Source of the DNA: Caldifarciminota bacterium UBA1063
GTDB taxonomy: Bacteria; Hydrothermota; Hydrothermia; UBA1063
Length of the DNA: 64,000 bases
Assembly: GCA_002316275.1 (NCBI GenBank)
Contig: DCDE01000013.1
Span: 3,131-67,130 of the forward strand
Reading direction: 5' to 3'
The notes beneath the pieces are model-generated. The model saw nothing but the letters and a program-made list of their open reading frames with translations. It was not told where the DNA came from and ran no database searches. Below, in pieces: positions 52,567-61,538 of the stretch. Numbering within the stretch: position 1 is the stretch's first letter; each line of letters begins with the position of its first letter. Made by a program: the position numbers and the translations under genes.

Positions 52567-53520
52567 ATGCATAAGAAAGTTAGAAATCTCCAAGAGTTTC
52601 TAAAGTCATATTCTGGTAAAATAGGGCTTGTATCTCACATAAATCCTGACGGCGATGCAGTAGGCAGCCTCCTTGGACTTTATCTATTTTTGAAAAAAGC
52701 TGGCAAACGTGTCACACCATATTTGGCAGAAAAAGTACCCCACTACCTCGATTTCCTACCCGATGTAGATAAGATTCAAAGCAAACTGGATGCAACTGAC
52801 ATCGATCTCATAATTCTTATCGATGCGACTGAATTCTCGAGGACAGGATTCAATGCCCCTCAAACTACTCCTATCATTAGAATAGACCACCACATTTCAG
52901 GTAGAACATACTCGAAATATGACGTTGTAATTCCCGGTGCTCCAAGCACAGCAAGCATATTACTTAAGTTTGCAAGGAAATACGATGAAACTCTTATCAG
53001 CACAGATATCAAGAAGTGCTTGTACACGGGATTACTAACTGACACCGTATCTTTCAGACACTCCAATAGTTTCCCGTGGGCATTTAAAGATGCATACTAC
53101 CTTGTAAGCACCAATTTAGATGTCACTGATATTGCATCGCTGGTTTATGAGCGAAAAAAAATAAAAACGCTCCAGCTCCTTGCCAGGGTGTTATCTACGA
53201 TATTTATAAGAGACCAGGTAGCCATAATTACTATAGGAAAAGAACTCCTTCTGGAATATAATATTGATCGAAGCGAAACCGAGGGCTTCGTGTCATACCC
53301 ATTATCAGTTGATGAAGCAATAGTAGGAGTAAGCATCGTGGAAATTGAAGAAGATCGGTGGAGAACCAGCCTTAGGGGCAAAAATAAAGTAAATCTTGCA
53401 AAGGTTGCAGAAACCTTTGGCGGTGGCGGGCACTTTAATGCCGCAGGATGTACAATAAATGGCAAATTGGACGAAGTAATAGATTCACTCATAAGGACCA
53501 TAAAAATACATAAAGTTTGA
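52567..53520 (+). CDS. DHH/DHHA1 family phosphoesterase (NrnA-like)
   Basis: A 317-residue cytoplasmic phosphoesterase of the NrnA/RecJ-like DHH family, which degrades oligonucleotides (nanoRNA), pAp or cyclic dinucleotides. DHH motifs: HINPDGDAVGS (about 30-40), LIILIDATE, RIDHHIS and YTGLLTDTVSFRHSN; DHHA1 motif FGGGGHFNAAGC near the C-terminus. I chose ATG 52567, close to family starts and consistent with the promoter. It is followed 15 bases later by gcvPB. Confidence 0.9.
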   Translation: MHKKVRNLQEFLKSYSGKIGLVSHINPDGDAVGSLLGLYLFLKKAGKRVTPYLAEKVPHYLDFLPDVDKIQSKLDATDIDLIILIDATEFSRTGFNAPQTTPIIRIDHHISGRTYSKYDVVIPGAPSTASILLKFARKYDETLISTDIKKCLYTGLLTDTVSFRHSNSFPWAFKDAYYLVSTNLDVTDIASLVYERKKIKTLQLLARVLSTIFIRDQVAIITIGKELLLEYNIDRSETEGFVSYPLSVDEAIVGVSIVEIEEDRWRTSLRGKNKVNLAKVAETFGGGGHFNAAGCTINGKLDEVIDSLIRTIKIHKV

Positions 53521-53535
53521 AAAAGGAGTTTTAGA

Positions 53536-54969
53536 ATGGAGTTAATTTATGAAATTTCAAAACCAGGAAGGGTAGGTTATACTGTCAAGAAGTTTGACAG
53601 AGAAACAGAGATTAAAATACCTCAAAAGATGCTCCGTAAGACGGAACCTGATCTTCCCGAAGTTCCCGAAAATGAAGTTGTACGCCACTTTGTAAAATTA
53701 TCAACATTAAATCACCATGTAGACAAAGGATTTTACCCCCTTGGTTCATGTACCATGAAATACAACCCTAAAGTCAACGAGTACACATCCGGGCTATCCG
53801 GTTTTACACATATACACCCATTTCAACCTGAATACACAGTGCAAGGAGCACTAAAGCTCATGAAAGAGTTAGAGGATCTGCTTGCTGAAATCAGTGGGAT
53901 GGATTACGTATCACTTCAGCCTGCCGCAGGCGCCCATGGTGAATATACTGGGATAAAGATTATAAGAAAATACCACGAAACAAATGGAGACCCAAGAAAA
54001 TTTATTCTTGTTCCAGATTCAGCCCATGGGACCAACCCCGCATCTACTACCCTTTCAGGGTATCAGGCGATCACAATCAAATCAGGTCCTGACGGAAGAA
54101 TAGACATTGAAGACCTGAAAAAGCATTTGAATGAAGACGTAGCAGGCTTTATGGTCACAAACCCCAATACTCTCGGAATATTTGAAAATAGGATTCGTGA
54201 AATTGCAGATTTAGTTCATAGAGCTGGTGCATTGATATATATGGATGGAGCAAATTTAAATGCCTTCATGGGCCATATTAGACCTGGAGATATCGGGTGT
54301 GACGTAATGCACTTTAACCTCCATAAGACATTTTCCACACCACATGGAGGTGGGGGACCCGGAAGTGGACCAGTGGGAGTTAAGAAATCCCTTGAACCTT
54401 ACTTACCTATACCAAGAATTGTAGAAAAGGACGGAAAATACCGGTTTGACTATGATAAGCCGCTATCTATCGGGAAAATTCACTCCTTTTATGGAAATTT
54501 CTTGGTATTAATCCGTGCTTATACTTACATTCGTATGCTTGGGAAAGAACACCTTAAGAAAGTTAGCGAAAATGCCGTTATAAATGCAAATTACCTACGG
54601 GAAAAACTTATGTACCATTATGAGCTCCCCTACACTTCGACTTGTATGCATGAATTTGTCCTCTCAGGTAAAACATTCAAGAAATACGGAGTAAGAACCC
54701 TTGATATTGCAAAGCGAATTCTCGATTTTGGAATGCACGCTCCAACGGTTTACTTCCCTCTTATCGTTTCTGAGGCACTTATGATTGAACCAACAGAAAC
54801 TGAAACCAAAGAGACTTTAGACAAATTTGCCGAAGTGATGCTTAAGATAAAGGAAGAGGCCGAAACAAATCCAGATATTTTGAAGACTGCCCCCCATACG
54901 ACACCGGTAAAGAGACTTGACGACACATTAGCTGCGAAACTAGCTAAGGTAAGGTACAGCAAAGCATAA
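53536..54969 (+). CDS. gcvPB: Glycine dehydrogenase (decarboxylating) subunit 2
   Basis: The beta subunit of a split P-protein of the glycine cleavage system. At 477 residues it is standard. PLP enzyme features: YPLGSCTMKYNP, PAAGAHGEYTG, DSAHGTNPAST, the Schiff-base Lys in HFNLHKTFSTPHGGGGPGSGPVGV. The alpha subunit, T- and H-proteins are not in this window, so the rest of the system must lie elsewhere or be missing. SD AAAAAGGAG precedes the ATG. I see no glycine riboswitch. Confidence 0.95.
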   Translation: MELIYEISKPGRVGYTVKKFDRETEIKIPQKMLRKTEPDLPEVPENEVVRHFVKLSTLNHHVDKGFYPLGSCTMKYNPKVNEYTSGLSGFTHIHPFQPEYTVQGALKLMKELEDLLAEISGMDYVSLQPAAGAHGEYTGIKIIRKYHETNGDPRKFILVPDSAHGTNPASTTLSGYQAITIKSGPDGRIDIEDLKKHLNEDVAGFMVTNPNTLGIFENRIREIADLVHRAGALIYMDGANLNAFMGHIRPGDIGCDVMHFNLHKTFSTPHGGGGPGSGPVGVKKSLEPYLPIPRIVEKDGKYRFDYDKPLSIGKIHSFYGNFLVLIRAYTYIRMLGKEHLKKVSENAVINANYLREKLMYHYELPYTSTCMHEFVLSGKTFKKYGVRTLDIAKRILDFGMHAPTVYFPLIVSEALMIEPTETETKETLDKFAEVMLKIKEEAETNPDILKTAPHTTPVKRLDDTLAAKLAKVRYSKA

Positions 54970-55296
54970 ACACAAAAAGTCAAAGTACTAAACTTAACGA
55001 AGTCCTATTAGAATACCGGCACAATTGGGATTTTTCGAACAATTAGAGGTATTATAACAGCTTACTATTCACGAACGCAATTCCGCGCCAAATGTAAAAT
55101 ATAGCTAAAGAAGCACACAATAATATAAAATAAACAATTCAATTTCACTGAAACATTCTAGCACAAAATCAATATTTTCTTATCTAATTTTGAAACCCTT
55201 CCTAATATTCATATCAAGGCTAAACCTAATCAAGTAATGTTCTGATTAGACCTATACTTCACCAAATCAAAGGAACCAACCCCCTGGACACCCTTA
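54970..55296. other. Convergent intergenic region without clear features
   Basis: 327 bases between gcvPB (+) and the nitroreductase gene (-), both of which end here. I find no coding frame, tRNA or rRNA. There is a weak inverted repeat (CTAATCA / TGATTAG, 55226-55249, 10-base loop) and no T-run hairpin suitable for a terminator. It is one of only two gaps over 300 bases in the window. Confidence 0.5.
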
Positions 55297-55791
55297 TCAT
55301 TCAATGGTCCTAAAAAATTCTTCACCTGGTTTACGAGGCGGAGGTGGTGGGACTTCCTCTGGCCAGCCGAGGGGTGTAACCGTCGCAATGTAATGTTCCT
55401 TGGGGATTCCCAGCATCTCTTTTACTTCAGGTCTATCCATATCGGCAATCCAACACGTCCCAAGTCCAAGGCACCAGGAAGCAAGCATAAAATGGTAAGC
55501 AGCTATACACGCATCTTGGATAAACCTTCTCGATTTTTCGGGGTCTCCACAAATTGCCACTGCAATTGGGGCATTTCCGATTGGCTTTGCCGGTCCCCTA
55601 ATTTCTGAAAGAGCTCCTATTATTTCAGGTTTTTTTATAACGATGAAATAGTATGATTGAGAATTCCGCGCCGTGGGAGCCCATCTGCAGAGTTCCATTA
55701 ATTCCTGCATCACACCGTCCGAGATGGGTTCTCTCTTAAAGTTCCTGATGCTCCGCCTTTCTGAAAGTACACTGCACGTCCTTGAGTTCAT
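55297..55791 (-). CDS. Nitroreductase family protein
   Basis: A 164-residue FMN-dependent oxidoreductase-like protein. Family blocks: SERRSIRNFKREPISD at the N-terminus (FMN phosphate contacts), RWAPTARNSQSYYFIVIKK, GNAPIAVAICGD and LGLGTCWIADM (FMN-binding glycine-rich part), ending TPLGWPEE. Such proteins reduce nitro, quinone or flavin substrates; the true one is unknown. ATG at 55791 lies 7 bases after a perfect -10 box, so I prefer it to an upstream in-frame start at 55827. It ends facing gcvPB. Confidence 0.86.
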   Translation of the reverse strand: MNSRTCSVLSERRSIRNFKREPISDGVMQELMELCRWAPTARNSQSYYFIVIKKPEIIGALSEIRGPAKPIGNAPIAVAICGDPEKSRRFIQDACIAAYHFMLASWCLGLGTCWIADMDRPEVKEMLGIPKEHYIATVTPLGWPEEVPPPPPRKPGEEFFRTIE

Positions 55792-55798
55792 AGTGCAT

Positions 55799-55827
55799 AT
55801 TATAATTCCCAAGAACAATCTTAACAA
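55799..55827 (-). promoter_or_regulatory. Promoter of the nitroreductase gene (leaderless)
   Basis: Minus strand: TTGTTA (55822-55827), 17-base spacer, TATAAT (55799-55804), then 7 bases to the ATG at 55791. Confidence 0.62.
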
Positions 55828-55852
55828 AACTCTTTAAAAACAACATGGCATA

Positions 55853-55881
55853 TTGAACTTCCGAATGAAGCAGATTAAAAT
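55853..55881 (+). promoter_or_regulatory. Promoter of the serS operon
   Basis: TTGAAC (55853-55858), 17-base spacer, TAAAAT (55876-55881). A leader of about 20 bases with AAAGGAGTGA leads to the TTG start of serS at 55909. Confidence 0.58.
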
Positions 55882-55908
55882 TAACTTCTAGTTTCAAAGG
55901 AGTGATAT

Positions 55909-57192
55909 TTGATAGACCGAAAATTATTACGTGAAAATCCTGAATTAATAAAGGAAGCACTTAAAAAGAGAAACTACCTCACAGATATCATTGATGAAAT
56001 ATTATCTCTTGAACAGCAAACGAGGAACCTCAAAAAAGAGATAGAAAGCCTTCGCTCCGCTAAGAATAAAATCAGCAGGGAGATAGCGAGAATAAGAAAA
56101 ATAAATGGCGATGTGGAGCCGCTTATGGAAACAGCGAGATCTCTGGATGAAAATCTGGCGAAACTGGAAAAGGTACTTCCAGAGGTCGAAAATAAACTAA
56201 ATGAAAAATGGCTTTACCTTCCTAACATACCCCATAAATCTTGTCCTATTGGCTCTTCGGCAAGTGATAATTTGGTCGTAAGAACCTGGGGGAAGCTTCG
56301 TGAATTTTCTTTCACACCGAAAGCCCACTGGGATATCGGAGAAGACTTAGAGATCCTCGACTTTAAAAGGGCTGGTGAGATCTCGGGATCACGTTTTGCA
56401 ATTTACAAAAATGAAGGTGCAGAATTAGAAAGAGCCCTGATAAGTTTTTTCCTCTCTGAAAATAAGAAAAAAGGCTACCAGGAAATACTACCTCCAACCC
56501 TTGTCAAAGAAGACGCAATGTACGTATCTGCTCATCTCCCGAAATTTCGCGATGAGATGTATTACGCTTGTGAAGACCAGCTTTTTTTGATTCCCACTGC
56601 TGAAACCGTTTTGGCAAACCTCTTTAGGGATGAAATTATTGACGAAAGCGATTTGCCTCTTTACTTTATGGCTTATACATCTTGCTTTAGGAGAGAAGCG
56701 GGCTCATACGGTAAAGATGTAAGAGGAATAGTAAGAGTCCACCAGTTTAATAAAGTAGAACTCTTTAAGTTCACAAAACCAGAAGAATCCTACGATGAAC
56801 TGGAGAAAATGGTACACGATGTGGAAGATCTTCTAAAACTCCTCGAACTCCCTTACCGAATCGTGCTCCTGTGCACAGGGGATATGGGCTTTGCTGCATC
56901 CAAAACCTACGACATTGAGGTCTGGGTGCCGGGTCTCGAGCGGTGGCTGGAGGCATCATCATGCTCTAACACCGAATCCTTTCAGACTAGAAGAGCCAAA
57001 ACCAGAATGAGAAGAAGAGACGGTAAAATAGAATACCCACACGCCCTTAACGGCTCAGGGCTTGCAACCCCAAGAGTATTTATCTCCATCCTCGAGAATT
57101 TTCAACAGGAGGATGGGAGCGTGGTGATTCCAGAAGTTTTAAGGCCTTATATGGGAGGAAAAGATGTTATCCTACGAAGAAAAAAGAACTGA
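55909..57192 (+). CDS. serS: Seryl-tRNA synthetase
   Basis: SerRS charges tRNA-Ser and also the selenocysteine tRNA where present. The 427 residues begin with the long antiparallel coiled coil that grips the tRNA variable arm (about 25-105), then class II motifs: GAELERALISFFL (motif 1), FRREAGSYGKDVRGIVRVHQFNKVE (motif 2) and NGSGLATPRVFISILEN (motif 3). The start codon is TTG with AAAGGAGTGA upstream, giving the usual MIDRKLLRENPELI start. It overlaps the aldolase gene by 29 bases. Confidence 0.97.
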   Translation: MIDRKLLRENPELIKEALKKRNYLTDIIDEILSLEQQTRNLKKEIESLRSAKNKISREIARIRKINGDVEPLMETARSLDENLAKLEKVLPEVENKLNEKWLYLPNIPHKSCPIGSSASDNLVVRTWGKLREFSFTPKAHWDIGEDLEILDFKRAGEISGSRFAIYKNEGAELERALISFFLSENKKKGYQEILPPTLVKEDAMYVSAHLPKFRDEMYYACEDQLFLIPTAETVLANLFRDEIIDESDLPLYFMAYTSCFRREAGSYGKDVRGIVRVHQFNKVELFKFTKPEESYDELEKMVHDVEDLLKLLELPYRIVLLCTGDMGFAASKTYDIEVWVPGLERWLEASSCSNTESFQTRRAKTRMRRRDGKIEYPHALNGSGLATPRVFISILENFQQEDGSVVIPEVLRPYMGGKDVILRRKKN

Positions 57193-57748
57193 AATACTTA
57201 GAGTTTTAAAAATCTTATACGAGAAGGATTTCATACAGGCAAACGTTGGCAACGCAAGTGTAAAAGTCGATAATGGATACTTCCTCATAACTCCAAGAGG
57301 TAAGAGAAAATCGGAGCTGAATCCCGAAGATATCCTCCTCGTCGATTCAAACGGTGGTGTTATAGAAGGGACACTTGAGCCCTCCATTGAAGTTAGAACC
57401 CACTTGGCGTGGTATAGTGTAAGACCCGATATCTCAGCTATAATTCATGCCCATCCTCCATTTACAACAGCTGCCTCTTTTTATATGACAGCTGAAGTAA
57501 AACCGCTCATGTTAGAGAACAGTGATGCAATCGGCACGAAAATTATTTCCATACCTTATAAACGGGCAGGCTCTGTGGAACTAGAACAGGAAGTAAAAGA
57601 AAAGGGCGCTGAAGAAAATGTTTACGTTCTTGCCCTCCAAAAGCATGGAGTTTTAGTTGGAGGTAAGCACATTATAGACGCACTGAACAAATTAGAGCTC
57701 TTTGAATTTGACACGAAGGTTAAAATCTTAAAGGAACTCAACATATGA
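57164..57748 (+). CDS. Class II aldolase/adducin family protein
   Basis: A 194-residue metal-dependent aldolase-like protein. Family residues are present: QANVGNASVKV, ITPRGKRKSEL, EPSIEVRTHLAWY with the catalytic-type Glu, HAHPPFTTAASF with two zinc His, and LQKHGVLVGG for the third His. L-fuculose-phosphate aldolase, ribulose-phosphate epimerase or methylthioribulose dehydratase are possible activities; sequence alone does not choose. ATG has GGGAGG upstream inside serS; overlaps alaS by 4 bases. Confidence 0.85.
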   Translation: MLSYEEKRTEILRVLKILYEKDFIQANVGNASVKVDNGYFLITPRGKRKSELNPEDILLVDSNGGVIEGTLEPSIEVRTHLAWYSVRPDISAIIHAHPPFTTAASFYMTAEVKPLMLENSDAIGTKIISIPYKRAGSVELEQEVKEKGAEENVYVLALQKHGVLVGGKHIIDALNKLELFEFDTKVKILKELNI

Positions 57749-60351
57749 CTTGGAGCGCAAATAAAGTCAGGGAACTATTTCTAAACTATTTTCGAGAGCG
57801 AAGTCACGTAATAGTTCCCAGCTCACCTCTCTTACCTAAAAACGACCCTACTCTCCTCTTTACAAACGCTGGGATGAATCAGTTTAAAATATATTTTCTT
57901 GGCGTTATTGAGCCCCCGTTCAAGCGGGCAGCCTCCAGTCAGAAATGTCTAAGAGCGGGAGGCAAACACAACGACCTCGATAATGTAGGCTTCACTAAAA
58001 GGCATCACACCTTTTTCGAAATGCTCGGCAACTTTTCCTTTAACGATTATTTTAAAGAGGGCGCAATAAAGTATGCCTGGGAACTTCTTACAGAGTTCTT
58101 TGCATTGGAAAAGGATAAGATCTGGATTACGGTTTACCGGGAGGATGACGAAGCTTACAACATATGGAATGAGCTAATTGGAATCCCAAGTGAAAAGATC
58201 ATAAGACTGGGCGAAAAGGACAACTTCTGGGAGATGGGCGAAATTGGACCCGCTGGCCCATGCTCTGAAATTCTTTATGATTTAGGTGAAGAAGAGGATC
58301 CAAGCCAAAAAGACCCCTCTGTAGATGGAGAGCGATTCCTTGAGCTTTGGAACCTCGTATTTATGCAATTCAATCGTAATGAAAAGGGCGTATTAGAGCC
58401 ATTGAAAACCAAAAACATTGACACGGGAGTAGGTCTTGAGAGACTACTCAGAATTCTGAACAAATCTGATTCTAATTTTCATACGGACCTCTTTATACCG
58501 ATAATCGAAGAAGTTGAAAGGATTACGGGAGTAAAATACAAACCGGATGATGAGACAGGAAGAGCACATAGAGTCCTTGCAGACCACACACGCGCCTTAA
58601 CATTCGCAATAGGAGATGGCATCTATCCGTCAAACTATGGTAGAGGTTATGTACTTAGAAGGATTCTGAGAAGAGCACATCGCTTTGCTCAGAAAATAGG
58701 ATATGAGGACAAACCAATCATATTCAGGCTCGTACCTGTAGTTGTTGAAATAATGAAGGACGCTTACCCTGAACTGGTGGGCAGGAAAACGGAAATTGAG
58801 TTTATTATCAAAAAGGAGGAAGAGAGATTTATAGAGAATATTGCAAAAACACTTCCTAAATTAGAGGAAGAAATCGATCAATATATCGGTAGGGGAACTA
58901 TAGCTGGGCATACAGTATTTAAGTTTTACGATACCTATGGGCTGCCACTTGACCTCATTGAGGAATGTGTTAAGGAAAAAGGGCTCGAGATTGATTGGAA
59001 ATCTTTCGAGAATGAGATGGAAAAACAAAGAGAAAGAGCAAGGAGAAGTGAGGTTTTCAAAGTTGACTTACCTGACGAATGGACAATTCTGAGAGAGGGC
59101 AAGGTTACATTTACAGGCTATGAGAAGCTGGAAACCATTTCCAAGATCCTACGTTATGGATTTAGGGGAGAAAAAGTTTACATTGTTACAGAAGAAACAC
59201 CTTTTTATGCAGAAAGTGGTGGACAAGTAGGAGATAAAGGCTTTATTGAAGGAGAAGGACCTGAGGGCTATTTTCTAATAGAAGTAGAAAACACATATAA
59301 GGTGGAAGATTACATAGTTCATATTGGCTTTATAAAAGAGGGAATAGTTCAAGATGTAGATGTACGCCTCAGAGTTAGCGAAAGCCTGAGGAATGGCGCT
59401 GAGAGAGCTCATACGGCAACCCACCTATTACATGCTGCATTACGAGAGGTACTCGGTGAACACGTGAAACAGGAAGGTTCTTTGGTAGAGCCTGACAGGC
59501 TCAGATTTGACTTTCTCCACTTTTCAAAACTGAGAAGGGAACAACTCACAGAAATTGAATACATCGTTAACAGGAGAATTATCGAAAACATACCATTGAA
59601 AACCGCATATTTGAGCTATGCAGAAGCGGTTAAAGAGGGCGCAATGGCACTATTTGAAGGGAAATATGGAGAGATAGTTAGAGTTATTTATATAGGAGAT
59701 GTGTCCCGCGAACTCTGTGGTGGCACTCACGTAGATAGAACTGGCGATATCGGATTCTTTAAAATTGTTAGAGAAGAAGCATCAAGCGCAAATATTCGTA
59801 GAATTGAAGCCTACACGGGACTTAAGGCGTTGGAACATGTGCAAAAATTAGAAAACATTGTAGAAGAAGTTTCAGAGATGCTTTCAGCGGAGCCTGAGAA
59901 ACTCACCGAAAGAATTGAAAAAATCTCCGATACAATAAAGATCCTTGAAGAGCAAAGCGATTTATACGTTCAACGTTGGGCTGAAATGAGGGCTCGCGAG
60001 TTGACTTCAAGATCATTCGAAGTAAATGGAAAAAAAGTCTTGTTTGATTATATTAAAAATGCGGGCATTGAAGACCTGAGAGTCCTCGCAGATAAACTCA
60101 GATCTTTGAACGAAAAGGGCATCACTATTTTACTTGGTAGCAAAGAAAAAAGCGCTTCCTTCCTTGTCGAAGTATTGGGAGACATTCCGGATTTTGATGC
60201 TTCGAAGATCGTAAAAACAATTGGCAGGTATTTGAAAGGTGGAGGGGGCGGCTCGAAGACCAAAGCTGAGGGCGGCGGTAAAGACATTTCAAAAATTGGT
60301 GAAGTTATAGATATGATTAAAACTGGGAAGATATTCTCTAAGGAGGCTTAA
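57745..60351 (+). CDS. alaS: Alanyl-tRNA synthetase
   Basis: AlaRS charges tRNA-Ala and clears mischarged Ser and Gly. The 868 residues include the catalytic core (RSHVIVPSSPLLPKNDPTLLFTNAGMNQFK, then KRHHTFFEMLGNFSFNDYF), the editing domain with HTATHLLHAALREVLG and CGGTHVDRTGDIGFF (HxxxH and CxxxH metal site), and a C-Ala domain with the glycine run GGGGGSKTKAEGGG near the end. All parts are present, length is standard. ATGA overlap with the aldolase gene. Confidence 0.97.
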   Translation: MTWSANKVRELFLNYFRERSHVIVPSSPLLPKNDPTLLFTNAGMNQFKIYFLGVIEPPFKRAASSQKCLRAGGKHNDLDNVGFTKRHHTFFEMLGNFSFNDYFKEGAIKYAWELLTEFFALEKDKIWITVYREDDEAYNIWNELIGIPSEKIIRLGEKDNFWEMGEIGPAGPCSEILYDLGEEEDPSQKDPSVDGERFLELWNLVFMQFNRNEKGVLEPLKTKNIDTGVGLERLLRILNKSDSNFHTDLFIPIIEEVERITGVKYKPDDETGRAHRVLADHTRALTFAIGDGIYPSNYGRGYVLRRILRRAHRFAQKIGYEDKPIIFRLVPVVVEIMKDAYPELVGRKTEIEFIIKKEEERFIENIAKTLPKLEEEIDQYIGRGTIAGHTVFKFYDTYGLPLDLIEECVKEKGLEIDWKSFENEMEKQRERARRSEVFKVDLPDEWTILREGKVTFTGYEKLETISKILRYGFRGEKVYIVTEETPFYAESGGQVGDKGFIEGEGPEGYFLIEVENTYKVEDYIVHIGFIKEGIVQDVDVRLRVSESLRNGAERAHTATHLLHAALREVLGEHVKQEGSLVEPDRLRFDFLHFSKLRREQLTEIEYIVNRRIIENIPLKTAYLSYAEAVKEGAMALFEGKYGEIVRVIYIGDVSRELCGGTHVDRTGDIGFFKIVREEASSANIRRIEAYTGLKALEHVQKLENIVEEVSEMLSAEPEKLTERIEKISDTIKILEEQSDLYVQRWAEMRARELTSRSFEVNGKKVLFDYIKNAGIEDLRVLADKLRSLNEKGITILLGSKEKSASFLVEVLGDIPDFDASKIVKTIGRYLKGGGGGSKTKAEGGGKDISKIGEVIDMIKTGKIFSKEA

Positions 60352-60352
60352 T

Positions 60353-61534
60353 ATGGACATTTTTAAGAAGTGCTTTGAATTTCAAGAAGTCGAGAAAGCG
60401 AAAGAGCTTGGATACTATCCATACTTTCACCCTGTTTCTTCTGCCGAAGATACTGAGGTAGTGGTCGACGGGAGAACTCTCATAATGTTGGGCTCTAATA
60501 ATTATCTGGGACTTACAACACATCCTTACACAAAGAAAAAAGGGCAAAAAGCCATTGAAAAATATGGAACGGGCAGCTGTGGGTCAAGATTTTTAAACGG
60601 GACTCTTGATATCCATGAGGAACTAGAAGCCGAACTGGCTAAGTTCGTAGGAAAGCAAAAAGCACTGGTTTTCAGTACAGGCTATCAGACAAATCTTGGT
60701 ATTATGTCTGCGCTTCTTGGAAGGCATGATGTAGTAGTCTTGGACAAGTGGGATCACGCAAGCATTGTCGATGGTACAAAACTCGGGCAATCACATGTCC
60801 TTAGATTCAAGCATAATGACATGCAACACCTTGAAAGAATTCTAAAGGCAATTCCAGAAGAAAGAGGTATTCTAATCGTAGTTGATGGGGTCTTTAGCAT
60901 GGAGGGCGACATTGCCGACGTGCCGACCTTGGTAAAACTAAAGGAGGAGTATGGCGCAAGGCTCATGATCGATGACGCACACTCCATTGGCATATTAGGT
61001 AAAACTGGCGCTGGGACTGCAGAACATTTTGGCTTGACTCGGGAAGTAGATTTAATAATGTGCACTTTCAGTAAATCTTTTGCCTCAATTGGAGGTTTCG
61101 TTGCTGGCGAAGAAAAGGTTATTGAATACATAAAACACCTTGCACGACCAATGATATTCAGCGCCGCACTTCCACCTGCACAGGTAGCTGTCGCACAAGC
61201 ATCCTTAGAAATTATAAAGAGGGATACTGAAAGAAGAGAAAACCTTTGGAAGAACACAAAATTTTGGCAGGAAGGCTTAAAAGAACTTGGATTCAACATT
61301 GGGGATACAAAAACCCCTATAGTCCCTGTTTTAATAGGTGACGATGTAAAAACATTCATGTTTTGGAAGAAACTGATGGAGTATGGTACTTATGCAAATC
61401 CTGTGATTACACCAGCTGTACCACCTGGAAGGCAACTTATAAGGACAAGTGTAATGGCAACCCACACCATAGAGCAACTACAAAGGGCACTTAACTCTTT
61501 CGAGAAGGCTGGAAAGGAATTGCATATTATATAA
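60353..61534 (+). CDS. Alpha-oxoamine synthase (KBL/serine palmitoyltransferase-like)
   Basis: A 393-residue PLP enzyme of the alpha-oxoamine synthase family, which joins an amino acid to an acyl-CoA with loss of CO2. Blocks: GSNNYLGLTTHPYTK, GTGSCGSRFLNGTLDIHEELE, KWDHASIVDG, DDAHSIGILGKTGAG and the Schiff-base Lys in CTFSKSFASIGGF. The FLNGTLDIHEELE and WDHASIVDG blocks fit both glycine C-acetyltransferase (kbl) and bacterial serine palmitoyltransferase; I cannot separate them by eye. threonine dehydrogenase (tdh), kbl's usual partner, is not adjacent. SD AAGGAGG precedes the ATG. Confidence 0.82.
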   Translation: MDIFKKCFEFQEVEKAKELGYYPYFHPVSSAEDTEVVVDGRTLIMLGSNNYLGLTTHPYTKKKGQKAIEKYGTGSCGSRFLNGTLDIHEELEAELAKFVGKQKALVFSTGYQTNLGIMSALLGRHDVVVLDKWDHASIVDGTKLGQSHVLRFKHNDMQHLERILKAIPEERGILIVVDGVFSMEGDIADVPTLVKLKEEYGARLMIDDAHSIGILGKTGAGTAEHFGLTREVDLIMCTFSKSFASIGGFVAGEEKVIEYIKHLARPMIFSAALPPAQVAVAQASLEIIKRDTERRENLWKNTKFWQEGLKELGFNIGDTKTPIVPVLIGDDVKTFMFWKKLMEYGTYANPVITPAVPPGRQLIRTSVMATHTIEQLQRALNSFEKAGKELHII

Positions 61535-61538
61535 AAAA

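Noticed and set aside
53521..53535. Glycine riboswitch before gcvPB
   Set aside because: Only 15 bases separate it from the previous gene, too few for any aptamer.
54970..55296. tRNA or small RNA in the gap between gcvPB and the nitroreductase gene
   Set aside because: No acceptor-stem/T-loop pattern or promoter-terminator pair that I could identify on either strand.
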